From the NCBI RefSeq assembly GCF_014645235.1, contig NZ_BMLM01000002.1, positions 542,696 through 606,695 on the forward strand: 64,000 nucleotides of DNA. Reading direction: 5' to 3'. Source of the DNA: Agrococcus terreus (lineage in GTDB: Bacteria > Actinomycetota > Actinomycetes > Actinomycetales > Microbacteriaceae). Of this stretch, positions 36,512 to 46,018 are shown in pieces. The notes beneath the pieces are model-generated. The model saw only the letters and a list, made by a program, of their open reading frames with translations, did no database searches and was not told the origin of the DNA. Every line of letters starts with the position of its first letter. Positions within the stretch are counted from its first letter, which is position 1. A program made the position numbers and the translations under genes.

Positions 36512-37689
36512 TGTTCTCCGCACGCGCATCCATCGCCGACGAGCTCGCCGAGATCGAGGCCGCGGGCCTCACGAAGCGCGAGCGCGCCATCGACTCGCCG
36601 CAGGCCGCGACCGTGGTCGCGAACGGTGCCGAGGTGCTCAACTTCTGCGCCAACAACTACCTCGGCCTCGCCGACGACGAGCGGGTCGTGGAGGCGGCGA
36701 AGGCCGCGCTCGACGAGTGGGGCTTCGGGATGGCCTCGGTGCGCTTCATCTGCGGCACGCAGACGCAGCACCTCGAGCTCGAGGAGCGCCTCGCGCGCTT
36801 CCTCGGCCAGGAGGCGTCGATCCTCTACTCGTCGTGCTTCGACGCGAACGGGGGCCTGTTCGAGACGCTGCTGAGCGCCGACGACGCGGTGATCTCGGAT
36901 GCCCTCAACCACGCGTCGATCATCGACGGCATCCGGCTGTCGAAGGCGAAGCGCTACCGCTACGCGAACCGCGACATGGCCGAGCTCGAGGCGCACCTGC
37001 AGGACGCGCAGGGCGCGCGCCGCCGGCTCATCGTGACCGACGGCGTCTTCTCGATGGACGGCTACCTCGCGCCGCTCGAGGCCATCTGCGACCTCGCCGA
37101 GCGCTACGACGCCATGGTGATGGTCGACGACTCGCACGCGGTCGGCTTCACCGGCGCGACGGGCGCCGGCACGCCCGAGCTCGCGCGCGTGCAGGACCGC
37201 GTCGACATCATCTCGGGCACGCTCGGCAAGGCGCTCGGTGGCGCGTCGGGCGGCTACATCGCCGCGCGCGCCGAGATCGTCGACCTGCTGCGCCAGCGCT
37301 CGCGCCCGTACCTCTTCTCGAACGCGCTCGCGCCGTCGGTCGTCGCGGGCTCGCTCGCGGCGCTCGACCTCGTCGAGGGTGCGGGCGAGCTGCGCGAGCG
37401 GCTGCAGCGCAACACGCGCCGCTTCCGCGCGGGCATGGAGGAGGCCGGCTTCGAGCTGCTGCCGGGCGAGCACCCGATCACCGCCGTCATGTTCCACGAC
37501 GCGCGGCTCGCCGCCGACATGGCGGATGCGATGCTGCAGGAGGGCGTCTACGTGACGGCCTTCTCGTTCCCGGTCGTGCCGCGGGGCGAGGCGCGCATCC
37601 GCGTGCAGCTGTCGGCCGCGCACTCCGACGAGGACGTCGACCGAGCGGTCGCCGCGTTCGCAGCGTCGCGGGAGCGCGTCTCGGGCTGA
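36511..37689 (+). CDS. kbl: Glycine C-acetyltransferase (2-amino-3-ketobutyrate CoA ligase)
   Basis: 392 residues, a PLP fold-type I enzyme of the alpha-oxoamine synthase family. It cleaves aminoketobutyrate with CoA to glycine and acetyl-CoA. [37 protein letters not shown] and the PLP lysine in [11 protein letters not shown] (about 240) are all present. Coupled to tdh. Kbl in this pair rather than BioF or serine palmitoyltransferase is supported by the operon. A family 1 palindrome follows. Confidence 0.96.
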   Translation: MFSARASIADELAEIEAAGLTKRERAIDSPQAATVVANGAEVLNFCANNYLGLADDERVVEAAKAALDEWGFGMASVRFICGTQTQHLELEERLARFLGQEASILYSSCFDANGGLFETLLSADDAVISDALNHASIIDGIRLSKAKRYRYANRDMAELEAHLQDAQGARRRLIVTDGVFSMDGYLAPLEAICDLAERYDAMVMVDDSHAVGFTGATGAGTPELARVQDRVDIISGTLGKALGGASGGYIAARAEIVDLLRQRSRPYLFSNALAPSVVAGSLAALDLVEGAGELRERLQRNTRRFRAGMEEAGFELLPGEHPITAVMFHDARLAADMADAMLQEGVYVTAFSFPVVPRGEARIRVQLSAAHSDEDVDRAVAAFAASRERVSG

Positions 37690-37694
37690 CCCTC

Positions 37695-37804
37695 CCACCG
37701 CTGGTCGAGGACCGAGCGGCGCAGCCGCACGCGTCACGAGACCTGTCGCCGACGGGGTCTCGTGACGGCAGCGGCTGCGCCGCGGCCTCGTCGACCAGCG
37801 GTGG
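37695..37804. repeat. Dispersed palindrome, family 1, copy C
   Basis: Full copy: CCACCGCTGGTCGAGG ... GTCACGAGAC ... GTCTCGTGAC ... CCTCGTCGACCAGCGGTGG. The inner arms use CACGAGAC/GTCTCGTG rather than the TCGAGAC form in copy A. It lies between kbl and purF. Confidence 0.88.
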
Positions 37805-37854
37805 AGCGGCTGCGGACGGGCGCACACCCGACGCCCGCGGCACGCCCCCGGCGG

Positions 37855-37860
37855 TACGCT
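37855..37860 (+). promoter_or_regulatory. Probable -10 box of purF
   Basis: TACGCT lies 34 nt before the GTG at 37895; AAGGAG precedes the start at 7 nt. I saw no PurR-like box or riboswitch. Confidence 0.4.
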
Positions 37861-37894
37861 GGACTCCTCCCCCCTCGGCAGAAGGAGCTCGCCT

Positions 37895-39352
37895 GTGTGC
37901 GGCATCGTCGGCATCGTCTCCGACTCGGGCGTCAACCAGCAGGTCTACGACGCCCTGGCCCTCCTCCAGCACCGCGGGCAGGACTCCACCGGCATCGCGA
38001 CGGCCCAGGGCCGCTCGATCCACATGCGCAAGGCCAAGGGCCAGGTGCGCGAGGCGTTCCGCACCCGCGACATGCGCGCGCTGCTGGGCGACATCGGCCT
38101 CGGCCACGTGCGCTACGCCACCCGCGGCGAGGCCGAGAACGAGCTCGAGGCGCAGCCGTTCTACGTGAACGCGCCCTACGGCATCGTCCTCGTCCACAAC
38201 GGCAACCTCACGAACACGCGCGAGCTCGAGGTCGAGCTCGCGACGGTCGACCACCGGCACGTGAACACCGGCTCCGACACCGAGATGCTCGTCAACGTGC
38301 TCGGCTCCGAGCTGCAGTCGCTCGTGAACGGCTCGGGCCTCGACGCCGACCACCTCTTCCGGGCGGTCCGCCGCGTGCACGAGCGCGTCGAGGGCTCCTA
38401 CGGCGTCATCGCGCTCATCGCCGGCCACGGCCTGCTCGCCTTCCGCGACCCCTTCGGCATCCGCCCGCTCGTGCTCGGCTCGCGCCTGTCGGAGTCCGGC
38501 CGCACCGAGTGGATGGTCGCCTCCGAGTCGGTCGCCCTCACCGGATCCGGCTTCTCGATCGAGCGCGACGTGCGCCCCGGCGAGGCGATCTTCATCACCC
38601 CCGACGGCGAGCTCGCCTCGGCGCAGACGCACGACAGCCCGGTGCTGCTGCCCTGCGCGTTCGAGTACGTCTACCTCGCCCGCCCCGACTCGGTGATGAA
38701 CGGCATCAACGTCTACGAGTCGCGCCTGCGCATGGGCGAGCGGCTCGCCGACACGATCGCGCAGTACACGCCCTCCGGCGCGATCGACGTGGTCATGCCG
38801 ATCCCCGACTCCTCGCGCCCCGCCGCGATGGAGGTCGCCCGCCGGCTCGGCATCGAGTACCGCGAGGGCTTCTACAAGAACCGCTACGTCGGCCGCACGT
38901 TCATCATGCCCGGCCAGCAGCAGCGCAAGCGCTCGGTGCGGCAGAAGCTCAACGCGCTCGAGAGCGAGTTCCGCGGCAAGAACGTGCTCGTCGTCGACGA
39001 CTCGATCGTGCGCGGCACGACGAGCCGCGAGATCGTCGACATGATGCGCTCCGTCGGCACGAACAGCGTCACCTTCACCTCGGCGGCGCCGCCCGTGCGC
39101 TACCCGCACGTCTACGGCATCAACATGCCCTCGCGCGCCGAGCTCATCGCCTCGGGGCGCACGATCCCGCAGGTGAACGACGCGCTGGGCAGCGACTTCC
39201 TCGTCTACCAGGAGGTGCCCGACCTGCAGCGGGCGATCCTCGACGGCACCGACATCGAGGGCCTCGACCTGTCGTGCTTCACGGGCGAGTACGTGACCGG
39301 ATCGGTCACCGACGAGTACCTCGAGTGGGTCGAGCGGACCCAGCTCTCCTGA
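37895..39352 (+). CDS. purF: Amidophosphoribosyltransferase
   Basis: 485 residues; the committed step of purine synthesis, PRPP plus glutamine to phosphoribosylamine. The GTG start puts the catalytic Cys at position 2 (MCGIVGIV), as needed for the Ntn glutaminase domain. HRGQDSTGIAT and GHVRYATRG follow. The C-terminal phosphoribosyltransferase domain carries VLVVDDSIVRGTTS (PRPP loop). The N-terminus has no propeptide, unlike Bacillus PurF. AAGGAG is the ribosome site. It is convergent with a membrane-protein gene 31 bp downstream. Confidence 0.97.
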   Translation: MCGIVGIVSDSGVNQQVYDALALLQHRGQDSTGIATAQGRSIHMRKAKGQVREAFRTRDMRALLGDIGLGHVRYATRGEAENELEAQPFYVNAPYGIVLVHNGNLTNTRELEVELATVDHRHVNTGSDTEMLVNVLGSELQSLVNGSGLDADHLFRAVRRVHERVEGSYGVIALIAGHGLLAFRDPFGIRPLVLGSRLSESGRTEWMVASESVALTGSGFSIERDVRPGEAIFITPDGELASAQTHDSPVLLPCAFEYVYLARPDSVMNGINVYESRLRMGERLADTIAQYTPSGAIDVVMPIPDSSRPAAMEVARRLGIEYREGFYKNRYVGRTFIMPGQQQRKRSVRQKLNALESEFRGKNVLVVDDSIVRGTTSREIVDMMRSVGTNSVTFTSAAPPVRYPHVYGINMPSRAELIASGRTIPQVNDALGSDFLVYQEVPDLQRAILDGTDIEGLDLSCFTGEYVTGSVTDEYLEWVERTQLS

Positions 39353-39383
39353 GCGTCGTTTCGCCCGACCGCGTGCGCTCGGC

Positions 39384-40454
39384 CTAGGCGGCGACGCGCT
39401 CCCGCGAGCCGGGAGCCCACGCGCCGAGCCCCGCGACGAGGCAGGCGATCGCCGCGCCGAGCACGACGTCGGTGAGCGGCACCGCGGTGAGCAGCAGGGC
39501 TGCGACGCCCGCGCCCGCGGCGCCCGCGAGCGCCAGCAGCGCGAGCTGCCCGGGCGAGAGCCGCAGGCCCGCGCGGCGCGCGAGCTCGGCGAGGGCGACG
39601 AGCGCCGCCGCGCCGATGCCGAGGACGACGGCGGCGAGGAGGTCGGCGAGGCCCGGGCGCGCGACGGGCGCCGCGAGGGCCGCGGCGCCCGCCACGGTCG
39701 CGAGCGTCGGCACGGCGACGGAGGCGGGGAGCCGCTCGGCGAGGCGCGCGAGCGGCGGACCGAGCAGCGCGCCGAGCGCGAGCGCGAGCGCCGTCGGTCC
39801 CGCGGGCTGCGGCTCGACCCCGCCGAGCGCTGAGAGCGCGGGCCGGAGCGCCACCACGGCGACGGCCCCGGCGGCGCCGATCGCGAGCAGCGCCCAGGTG
39901 CGGCCGAGCGGCGCGGGCCGCGGGGGCTCGGCGCGGTGCGCGTCGACCGGCGTCGTGAGCAGCAGCGCCGCGGCGGCGGCGAGCAGCGCCGCGAGCAGCG
40001 CGAGCGGCACGAGCAGCGGCAGGCCGAGCGCGCCGGACGCGGCGACGAGCGCCGCGCCCGCGGCGAGCGCGAGGAGCGTGGGGGCGATCCGCACCGCGGG
40101 CGCCAGCGCCGGCGCCTCGTCGACCGCCGCGAGCGTGGCGCGGACGTGCATCGCCATCGGCGCGACGACGATGCTCAGGAGCGCGAGCCGCTCCGGCTCG
40201 ACCGACACGAGCGCCGAGACGGCGAGCGACACCGCCCAGCCGAGCGCGAGCAGCACCGCGACGGCGGCCTGCCGCGCGGGGGCGGCGCGCACCGGCACGA
40301 CGAGCGCGAGCGCGCCGACGGCGACCACGATCGCGGCGCCGAGCGCGAGGGAGGATGCGGGCACGGGCGACTGCGCGGCGAGCGCGAGCGCGGTGCCGAA
40401 GCCGGTCCAGGCGAGCGCGTGCGCGACGGACGGCCGTGCGCGCATGCCCGCCAC
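39384..40454 (-). CDS. Polytopic membrane protein, family not recognised
   Basis: About 356 residues, extremely Ala/Leu/Val-rich, with about 10 hydrophobic helices and no large soluble domain. The GTG at 40454 and the ATG at 40445 are both possible; GGTGG near the second favours 40445. It begins just 3-12 nt after the stop of the upstream 156-residue membrane protein gene, so they form a two-gene unit. There are no transporter signatures I can name. The composition makes homology hard to judge by eye. Confidence 0.65.
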   Translation of the reverse strand: MAGMRARPSVAHALAWTGFGTALALAAQSPVPASSLALGAAIVVAVGALALVVPVRAAPARQAAVAVLLALGWAVSLAVSALVSVEPERLALLSIVVAPMAMHVRATLAAVDEAPALAPAVRIAPTLLALAAGAALVAASGALGLPLLVPLALLAALLAAAAALLLTTPVDAHRAEPPRPAPLGRTWALLAIGAAGAVAVVALRPALSALGGVEPQPAGPTALALALGALLGPPLARLAERLPASVAVPTLATVAGAAALAAPVARPGLADLLAAVVLGIGAAALVALAELARRAGLRLSPGQLALLALAGAAGAGVAALLLTAVPLTDVVLGAAIACLVAGLGAWAPGSRERVAA

Positions 40455-40457
40455 CGG

Positions 40458-40928
40458 TCAGCTTTCGCGGGTGCGGTCGGTGCCGGCGTCGCCGGGCTCG
40501 GCGCCCGGCCCGTCGGCGTCGCGATCGGCGTCGCGGCGCTGCACCGGCTCGAACGAGCCCTCCACCGCATCCGTCCGCTCCGGCTCGACCGGCTCGGCCT
40601 CGACCACCTCGTCGACGACGACGTGCTCGGCGACGAGCGTGCGGGCGCGGCGCGAGAGCCTGCGATCGATGAGGATGGCGACGAGGCCGCCGAGGCCGCC
40701 GCCCACGACGAAGCCGACGACGAGCGAGAGCCCGACGACGGGGCTCGTGTCGACGCGCGCGCCCTCGGCGTTCACGCCGGGGCCCATCGCGGAGGAGATC
40801 GCCCACGCGACGAGGATGCCGACGAGCGCGCCGATCGCCATGAAGATGCCGTACTTCGGGCTGCGGCGCACCTGCACCTCGACGTTGCGGGCGTCGTCGT
40901 GGGGGGCGGGGTCGTGCGGCGCGTCCAT
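40458..40928 (-). CDS. Two-helix membrane protein with acidic tail
   Basis: 156 residues. The RRSPKYGIFMAIGALVGILVAW motif (about 21-42) opens a pair of helices, the second being VVGLSLVVGFVVGGGLGGLVAIL. The last ~65 residues are acidic and disordered. Short proteins with an RSPKYG-type start are often found near purF in actinobacteria and are unannotated. A GATCAT box 6 nt before the ATG may serve as -10. Confidence 0.65.
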   Translation of the reverse strand: MDAPHDPAPHDDARNVEVQVRRSPKYGIFMAIGALVGILVAWAISSAMGPGVNAEGARVDTSPVVGLSLVVGFVVGGGLGGLVAILIDRRLSRRARTLVAEHVVVDEVVEAEPVEPERTDAVEGSFEPVQRRDADRDADGPGAEPGDAGTDRTRES

Positions 40929-40979
40929 GCCCCCATGATCCCAGACCCGGCGCCGGGCCGAGGCCCGGGAGCGCCTGGC

Positions 40980-40985
40980 TAGGCT
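40980..40985 (+). promoter_or_regulatory. Probable -10 box of the AtoE-like gene
   Basis: TAGGCT lies 60 nt before the ATG at 41046. The leader holds CGATGGAGTGACGC with GGAG 7 nt before the start. Confidence 0.4.
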
Positions 40986-41045
40986 GTGAGCAGGCCCTGA
41001 GCCCGCCTCACCGAACGCACGATGCCACGCACGATGGAGTGACGC

Positions 41046-42416
41046 ATGTCGAGAACCCCTGCCCCCACGAAGCCCTCAGGAGCCCCGCTCGCACGCGCGA
41101 TGCGGCCCGTCAACTCGGTCGTCGAGCGCTGGATCCCCTCCGCGCTCGTGTTCGGCCTCGCGCTCACCGCCGTCATCGCCGTGCTCGCGCTCGTCATCAC
41201 CCCGACGAACCCCGTCGACCTCGTCCAGGGCTGGGGCGACGGCCTGTCGGGCCTCCTGGCCTTCATGACGCAGATGGCGCTCATCCTGCTGCTCGGGCAC
41301 ATGCTCGCGAACACGCGGCCGGTGCGGCGGCTCCTCCGCCGGCTCTCGGCGCTGCCGCAGACGCCGCTGCAGGCCTACCTCTTCGTCTTCGTCATCGCCG
41401 CGGTCGCGTCGCTCATCACCTGGGGCCTCGGCCTCGTCGTCGGCGGACTGCTCGCCAAGGAGGTCGCCGCCTCGGGCCGCGAGCGCGGCGTGCGCCTGCA
41501 CTTCCCGATGCTCGTCGCCGCCGGCTTCTCGGGCTTCGTCGTCTGGCACATGGGCTACTCGGGGTCCGGCCCGCTCACGGCAGCGACGCCCGACTCCTTC
41601 ATCGCCGAGCAGCTCGGCGGCACCCTGCCCGTGACCGAGACGACGTTCTCGAGCTGGAACATGATCGCGGCGGTCGCGACCGTCGTCGTGGTCGCCGGCG
41701 CGCTCGCGCTCGTCGCGCCCCGCGGCGCCGACCGCGTCGTGGAGCTCGAGATCGACGCGCGCGACGGCGAGACGGCCGAGGAGGAGGTCGTGACGCCCGC
41801 CGACCGCATCGACGCGAGCCGCATCCCCACCCTGCTCACGGGCGTCGCGCTCGTCGCGTACCTCGTGATCCACTTCGCCCGCGGCGGCACGATCACGCTC
41901 GACATCGTCAACTGGACGTTCCTCGCGCTCATCCTGCTGCTCGTGCGCAGCCCCTTCGAGATCATCCGCCTCACGAAGGAGGCGGCCTCGAACGTGGGCG
42001 AGATCCTGCTGCAGTTCCCGCTCTACGCCGGCATCCTCGGCATGATGACCGCCTCCGGCCTCATCCAGGTCTTCTCGGATGCGTTCGTCGCCATCGCGAC
42101 GCCGCAGACGTTCGGCGTGCTCGCGCTGCTCTCGGCGGGGCTCGTGAACTTCTTCGTGCCCTCCGGCGGCGGGCAGTTCGCGGTGCAGGCTCCGATCATG
42201 CTCGACGCGGCCGAGCGGCTCGGCGTCGACCCCGCGATCCCGATCATGGCGGTGGCCTACGGCGACCAGTGGACCAACATGATCCAGCCGTTCTGGGCGC
42301 TGCCCCTGCTGGCCATCGCGGGCCTCAAGATGCGCGACATCCTCGGCTACACGACCGTGACGCTGCTCGCGTCCGGCCTCGTGTTCGCGGCGACGATGCT
42401 GCTCGTCTCGCTCTGA
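41046..42416 (+). CDS. Short-chain fatty acid transporter, AtoE/TIGR00366 type
   Basis: 456 residues with about 12 helices. It follows AtoE closely in layout: VERWIPSALVFGLALT at helix 1, GLVVGGLLAKEVA, LVNFFVPSGGGQFAVQAPIM and GDQWTNMIQPFWALPLLAIAG near the end, the last two being the most diagnostic. AtoE imports acetoacetate and short-chain fatty acids. A Glu/Asp-rich cytoplasmic loop lies near 230-250. No ato catabolic genes are adjacent. It ends at a perfect 15-bp hairpin. Confidence 0.9.
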   Translation: MSRTPAPTKPSGAPLARAMRPVNSVVERWIPSALVFGLALTAVIAVLALVITPTNPVDLVQGWGDGLSGLLAFMTQMALILLLGHMLANTRPVRRLLRRLSALPQTPLQAYLFVFVIAAVASLITWGLGLVVGGLLAKEVAASGRERGVRLHFPMLVAAGFSGFVVWHMGYSGSGPLTAATPDSFIAEQLGGTLPVTETTFSSWNMIAAVATVVVVAGALALVAPRGADRVVELEIDARDGETAEEEVVTPADRIDASRIPTLLTGVALVAYLVIHFARGGTITLDIVNWTFLALILLLVRSPFEIIRLTKEAASNVGEILLQFPLYAGILGMMTASGLIQVFSDAFVAIATPQTFGVLALLSAGLVNFFVPSGGGQFAVQAPIMLDAAERLGVDPAIPIMAVAYGDQWTNMIQPFWALPLLAIAGLKMRDILGYTTVTLLASGLVFAATMLLVSL

Positions 42417-42421
42417 GCCGG

Positions 42422-42456
42422 CGACGGCCCCGCGGCAGCGCGCCGCGGGGCCGTCG
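42422..42456. terminator. Terminator between convergent genes
   Basis: CGACGGCCCCGCGGC and GCCGCGGGGCCGTCG form a perfect 15-bp stem around AGCGC, 6 nt after the transporter stop. Confidence 0.85.
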
Positions 42457-42484
42457 TGCGCCCGGAGTCGCCCAGGGGCGCAGC

Positions 42485-43438
42485 TCAGCGGCGGCGCTGC
42501 AGGAGCGAGTTCAGGCTCAGCGAGGTGCGCGAGAGCGAGCCGGTGGTGAGCGACGACGACGAGAGCGCGGAGCCGCGGCGTCGGATGCGCTCCGAGTCGG
42601 CGAGGTCGAGCCGGCCGACGAGCGCCTCGACCTCGGCGTCGAGGCGCGGCTGCGGCATCGCGCGGGCGGCGTCGCGCGCGGCGCGCTGCGCCTGCGCGGC
42701 GGCCTGGGCGGCGGCGCGGCGCGGGTCGTCGGCGGCGCGGCGGGCGCGCTCCTCGACCTGGCCGCGCAGCTGCTCGATGCGGGCGAGCCGGTCGGCGCCG
42801 GGCTGCGCGGGGTTCTGCAGCTGCTGCTGGGCCGGCGGCCGCCACTGCTGGGGCGCCGGGTTCGCGACCTGCTGGGCGGGCGCCTGCTGGCCGTAGCCCT
42901 GCTGGCCGTAGCCCTGCTGCGCACGCTGCTGCGGCTGCTGCGGCGCCCACTCCTGCCGCCGGGCCGCCTCCGTCTCGCGCGCGACCGCCTCGATCCGCTC
43001 GCGCCACGACTGCGGCGCCGCGGCTGCTGCCGACTGCACGGCCGACTGGCCGGAGGTGCGCGCGTCCTGCGCGCGCTGCGTGGCCTGGCGCAGCTGCTCC
43101 TGCGTGGCGGCGTAGCGCTCCTCGGCCTCGTTGCGCGCCTGGCCCAGGCTGCCGCGCAGGCGGTCGCCCGCGCGCTGGCCGGTGCCGCGCAGCGCGCGCC
43201 GCAGCGCGCCCCAGCCGCCGCGCACCATGAGCAGGCCGATGAACGAGGCGCCGCCCGCGAACAGGAGCGGCACGAGCGCGGTCTCGAGCGCCGTGTCGAC
43301 GCCCCACACCACCGCGGTCTGCGCCGTCCAGCCGAGCCACTGGAAGAGGTTGGGCACGCCGTTGAGCAGCAGGATGACGCCGATCACGAGCAGCACGATC
43401 GGACCGATGATGCCCTGCGGGCGCACGACCTGGGCCAT
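42485..43438 (-). CDS. Membrane protein with Gln/Pro-rich and Arg/Ala-rich tail
   Basis: 317 residues. Two N-terminal helices (GIIGPIVLLVIGVILLLNGVP and LETALVPLLFAGGASFIGLLM) are followed by a helical Gln/Ala/Arg region, a Gln/Pro spacer (QQPQQRAQQGYGQQGYG) and a C-terminal Ser/Arg/Leu segment (SSSSLTTGSLSRTSLSL). GATGCT 6 nt before the ATG suggests a leaderless start. I recognise no family; the tail looks like a cytoplasmic scaffold. It shares orientation with the CNNM pair 70 bp upstream. Confidence 0.65.
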   Translation of the reverse strand: MAQVVRPQGIIGPIVLLVIGVILLLNGVPNLFQWLGWTAQTAVVWGVDTALETALVPLLFAGGASFIGLLMVRGGWGALRRALRGTGQRAGDRLRGSLGQARNEAEERYAATQEQLRQATQRAQDARTSGQSAVQSAAAAAPQSWRERIEAVARETEAARRQEWAPQQPQQRAQQGYGQQGYGQQAPAQQVANPAPQQWRPPAQQQLQNPAQPGADRLARIEQLRGQVEERARRAADDPRRAAAQAAAQAQRAARDAARAMPQPRLDAEVEALVGRLDLADSERIRRRGSALSSSSLTTGSLSRTSLSLNSLLQRRR

Positions 43439-43508
43439 GCCCCCAGCATCGCAGGCCGCGCTGGGAGCCGCCATCCGCCGAGCCGGGCCCGGCGGACGGC
43501 GGCCCGGA

Positions 43509-44525
43509 TCAGCCTGCCGCGGCTGGCGTCGCCGCCGGCAGCACCTCGCGGAGGAGGTCGTCGAGCGTGACGACACCCACCAGGGCGCCGTCGGCGACGA
43601 CCGTCGCGAGCTGCACGCGCTCGCGGCGCATGCGGGTGAGCGTGTCGTGCACCGAGGCGGCCGCGTCCACCGAGAAGGCGTCGCGCGCCAGCTCGGCCAC
43701 CGGGGTCGCCGCGGGCACCGCGAGCGTGTCGCGCACGTGCACGACGCGCGCGTCCGCGCCGGTGCCGACGAGCACCCGGAGGTGCCCCGTGGCGCCGGAG
43801 GCGGCCTGCACGTCGGCGGCGGTCGCATCCTCCGCCACCGCGGTCGGGGCGGCGCCCGTCTGCACGACGTCGGCGATCGTGAGCGACACGAGGTCGATCG
43901 CCTTCGCGATCGGCTCCGAGTACTGCGTCTCGAGCACGCCGGCCGCGCGCGAGTGCGCGACGAGCTCGCGGATCGTGTCGACGTCCTGGCCACCGGCCGC
44001 CGCCTTCTCGACCGGCTCGACGCCCGAGGCCTGCACGAGGCGGTTGGCGATCCGGTTGATCCAGAGGAGGAACGGCCGCAGCGGCCACGTCATGGCGCGC
44101 GCCGCGATGCCCGTCGCCTTCGCGGCGGTCTCGGGGTGCGCGATCGCCCACGACTTGGGCGCCATCTCGCCGATGACGAGGTGCAGGAACGTCACCACGA
44201 TGAGCGCGAGCACGAAGGCGATGATGTCCGCGAGCACGTAGGGCAGGCCCCACGACTCGAAGATCGGCGACAGCGCGTAGTCGATCGCCGGCTTCGTGAT
44301 CGCGCCGAGCAGGAACGTGCAGACCGTGATGCCGAGCTGTGCGAAGGCCAGCATGACCGTCAGCTCGTTGACGCCGCGGAGCGCGGCGCGCGCGGAGGCG
44401 CTGCGAGGCGCCTCCTCCTCCAGCCGGTGCCGGCGCGCGGCGAGCAGCGCGAACTCCACGATGACGAAGAAGGCGCTCGCGACGATGAGGAGCGTCGTCA
44501 CGAGGGCGACCATCCAGGGGCTCAT
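43509..44525 (-). CDS. CNNM/HlyC-CorC family protein (DUF21 + CBS), second of pair
   Basis: 338 residues. The DUF21/CNNM transmembrane domain (about 1-180) shows VALVTTLLIVASAFFVIVEFALL, AFAQLGITVCTFLLG and HLVIGEMAPKSWAI, then two CBS repeats (about 200-330) ending VGVVTLDDLLREVLP. The CorC_HlyC end domain present in the first protein is missing. Bacterial CNNM proteins are Mg2+ transporters or exporters regulated by Mg-ATP binding to CBS. The start overlaps the partner gene as ATGA, so a heteromer is likely. Confidence 0.9.
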   Translation of the reverse strand: MSPWMVALVTTLLIVASAFFVIVEFALLAARRHRLEEEAPRSASARAALRGVNELTVMLAFAQLGITVCTFLLGAITKPAIDYALSPIFESWGLPYVLADIIAFVLALIVVTFLHLVIGEMAPKSWAIAHPETAAKATGIAARAMTWPLRPFLLWINRIANRLVQASGVEPVEKAAAGGQDVDTIRELVAHSRAAGVLETQYSEPIAKAIDLVSLTIADVVQTGAAPTAVAEDATAADVQAASGATGHLRVLVGTGADARVVHVRDTLAVPAATPVAELARDAFSVDAAASVHDTLTRMRRERVQLATVVADGALVGVVTLDDLLREVLPAATPAAAG

Positions 44526-45973
44526 CGTCCGACCTCCTCGTCCGCGGCCGCCGCGGGGACCGCATCGGCCTCCGCGCGCGCCGCATCGTCGCCCTCGGCG
44601 TCCGCCTCTGCCTCCGCCTCCGCGCGGTCGAGCTCCAGCAGCCGCAGGGTCACCTGCGACGGCACGTGGCGCTCCACCTCCGCGATGCCGATCTCGATCC
44701 AGCGGTCGATCTCGATGCCCTCCACCGCCTCGCCGGCCCGCTCGGGCAGGTCGACGCGCACGACCGCGCCCTCCGGGGGCAGGTCGCCGTGGTGGGCGAT
44801 CGCGAGGCCCGCGATGGTCTCGTGGTCGCTCTCGGGCAGGTCGTGGCCGATGAGGCGCTCGACCTCGTCGAGGTGCACGTCGCCGGGCAGCGTCCACGCG
44901 TGGTCGCCCGCCGCGTGCACGGCCGGCTCGACCTCGTCGTGCTCGTCCTCCAGCTCGCCCACGACCTCCTCCGTGAGGTCCTCGATCGTGAGGATGCCGT
45001 CGAACGAGCCGTGCTCGTCGACGACGCACACGAGCTCGTTGCGGCTGCGCTGCATGCGCTCGAGCGCGGCCGGCAGCAGCATCGTCGTCGGCAGCACCAC
45101 CGCGTCGCGCATCACCGCGGTGACGGGCGCGTCGTCCGGCGCGCCGCTGCGCAGCACGTCGACGAGCTCGACGACGCCGACGGGCGAGTCGTGCTCGTCG
45201 ACCACCGGGTAGCGGGTGTGCGCGGTCGCCATGAGCGCCCGCACCTCGCCGATCGTCGTGGTCGGCTGCACCGAGCCGACGCGCGAGCGCGGCACCATGG
45301 CGTGCTCGACGTCCCGCTGCGGGAAGTCGAGGATGCGGTCGATCATCATCGACAGGTCGGCCGGCAGGTGGCCGCTCAGCCTCGACTCCTCGACGATCGC
45401 CTCGAGGTCGCGCGCCGTGGCGCTCGCGTCGACGTCCTCGAGCGGCTCGATGCGCAGCAGGCGCAGCAGCGCGTTCGCCGCGATGTCGAACACCGCGATG
45501 AGCCAGCCGAAGGCGAGCAGGTAGATGCGCGTCGGGATCGCGAGCGCGCGGGCCAGCGGCTCGGGGCTCGCGATCGCGAGGTTCTTCGGGTACAGCTCGC
45601 CGAAGATCATCGTCACGACGGTGGCGAGCACGAGCGCGCCGGTCGTGCCGATGAGCACGCTCACGGCCGGGTCGATGCCGACGCCGCCCAGCAGCGTGCC
45701 GAGCGACTCGCCGATCAGCGGCTCGGCGACGTAGCCGATGAGGAGGCCGGTGACGGTGATGCCGAGCTGGGCGCCCGACAGCATGAAGGAGGTGCGCTTC
45801 GTGATTGCCTGCACGCGCTTCGACGGCAGGTCGCCCGCGGCGGCGCGCGCCGCGATCCGCGAGCGGTCGACCGACATGTAGGCGAACTCCTGCGCGACGA
45901 AGAAGCCGCAGGCGGCGATGATCGCCAGGGTGAGCAGGACGCCGAGGAGCAGCGTGAGCGTGGCCTCGAGCAT
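44522..45973 (-). CDS. CNNM/HlyC-CorC family protein (DUF21 + CBS + CorC), first of pair
   Basis: 483 residues. DUF21 core with AIIAACGFFVAQEFAYMSVDRSR, MLSGAQLGITVTGLLIGYVAEP and FGELYPKNLAIA, the conserved Glu-Pro-Lys block of CNNM. Two CBS domains follow (about 220-345; HTRYPVVDEHDSPVGVVELVD, DGILTIEDLTEEVVGE), then a CorC_HlyC PAS-like domain (about 360-440). The acidic Glu/Ala tail is disordered. Older labels such as hemolysin are misleading; Mg2+/Co2+ homeostasis is the better guess. Upstream lie a 21-bp VNTR and a hairpin. Confidence 0.9.
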   Translation of the reverse strand: MLEATLTLLLGVLLTLAIIAACGFFVAQEFAYMSVDRSRIAARAAAGDLPSKRVQAITKRTSFMLSGAQLGITVTGLLIGYVAEPLIGESLGTLLGGVGIDPAVSVLIGTTGALVLATVVTMIFGELYPKNLAIASPEPLARALAIPTRIYLLAFGWLIAVFDIAANALLRLLRIEPLEDVDASATARDLEAIVEESRLSGHLPADLSMMIDRILDFPQRDVEHAMVPRSRVGSVQPTTTIGEVRALMATAHTRYPVVDEHDSPVGVVELVDVLRSGAPDDAPVTAVMRDAVVLPTTMLLPAALERMQRSRNELVCVVDEHGSFDGILTIEDLTEEVVGELEDEHDEVEPAVHAAGDHAWTLPGDVHLDEVERLIGHDLPESDHETIAGLAIAHHGDLPPEGAVVRVDLPERAGEAVEGIEIDRWIEIGIAEVERHVPSQVTLRLLELDRAEAEAEADAEGDDAARAEADAVPAAAADEEVGR

Positions 45974-46018
45974 CAGCGGTCACCCCCTCGGGGGGTGGGC
46001 GTCAGGCCGGGTTCTCGG

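Noticed and set aside
41076-43340. 754-codon minus-strand frame opposite the AtoE-like transporter
   Set aside because: Shadow frame; the plus-strand frame has 12 helices and family motifs, and part of this frame is antisense to a terminator.
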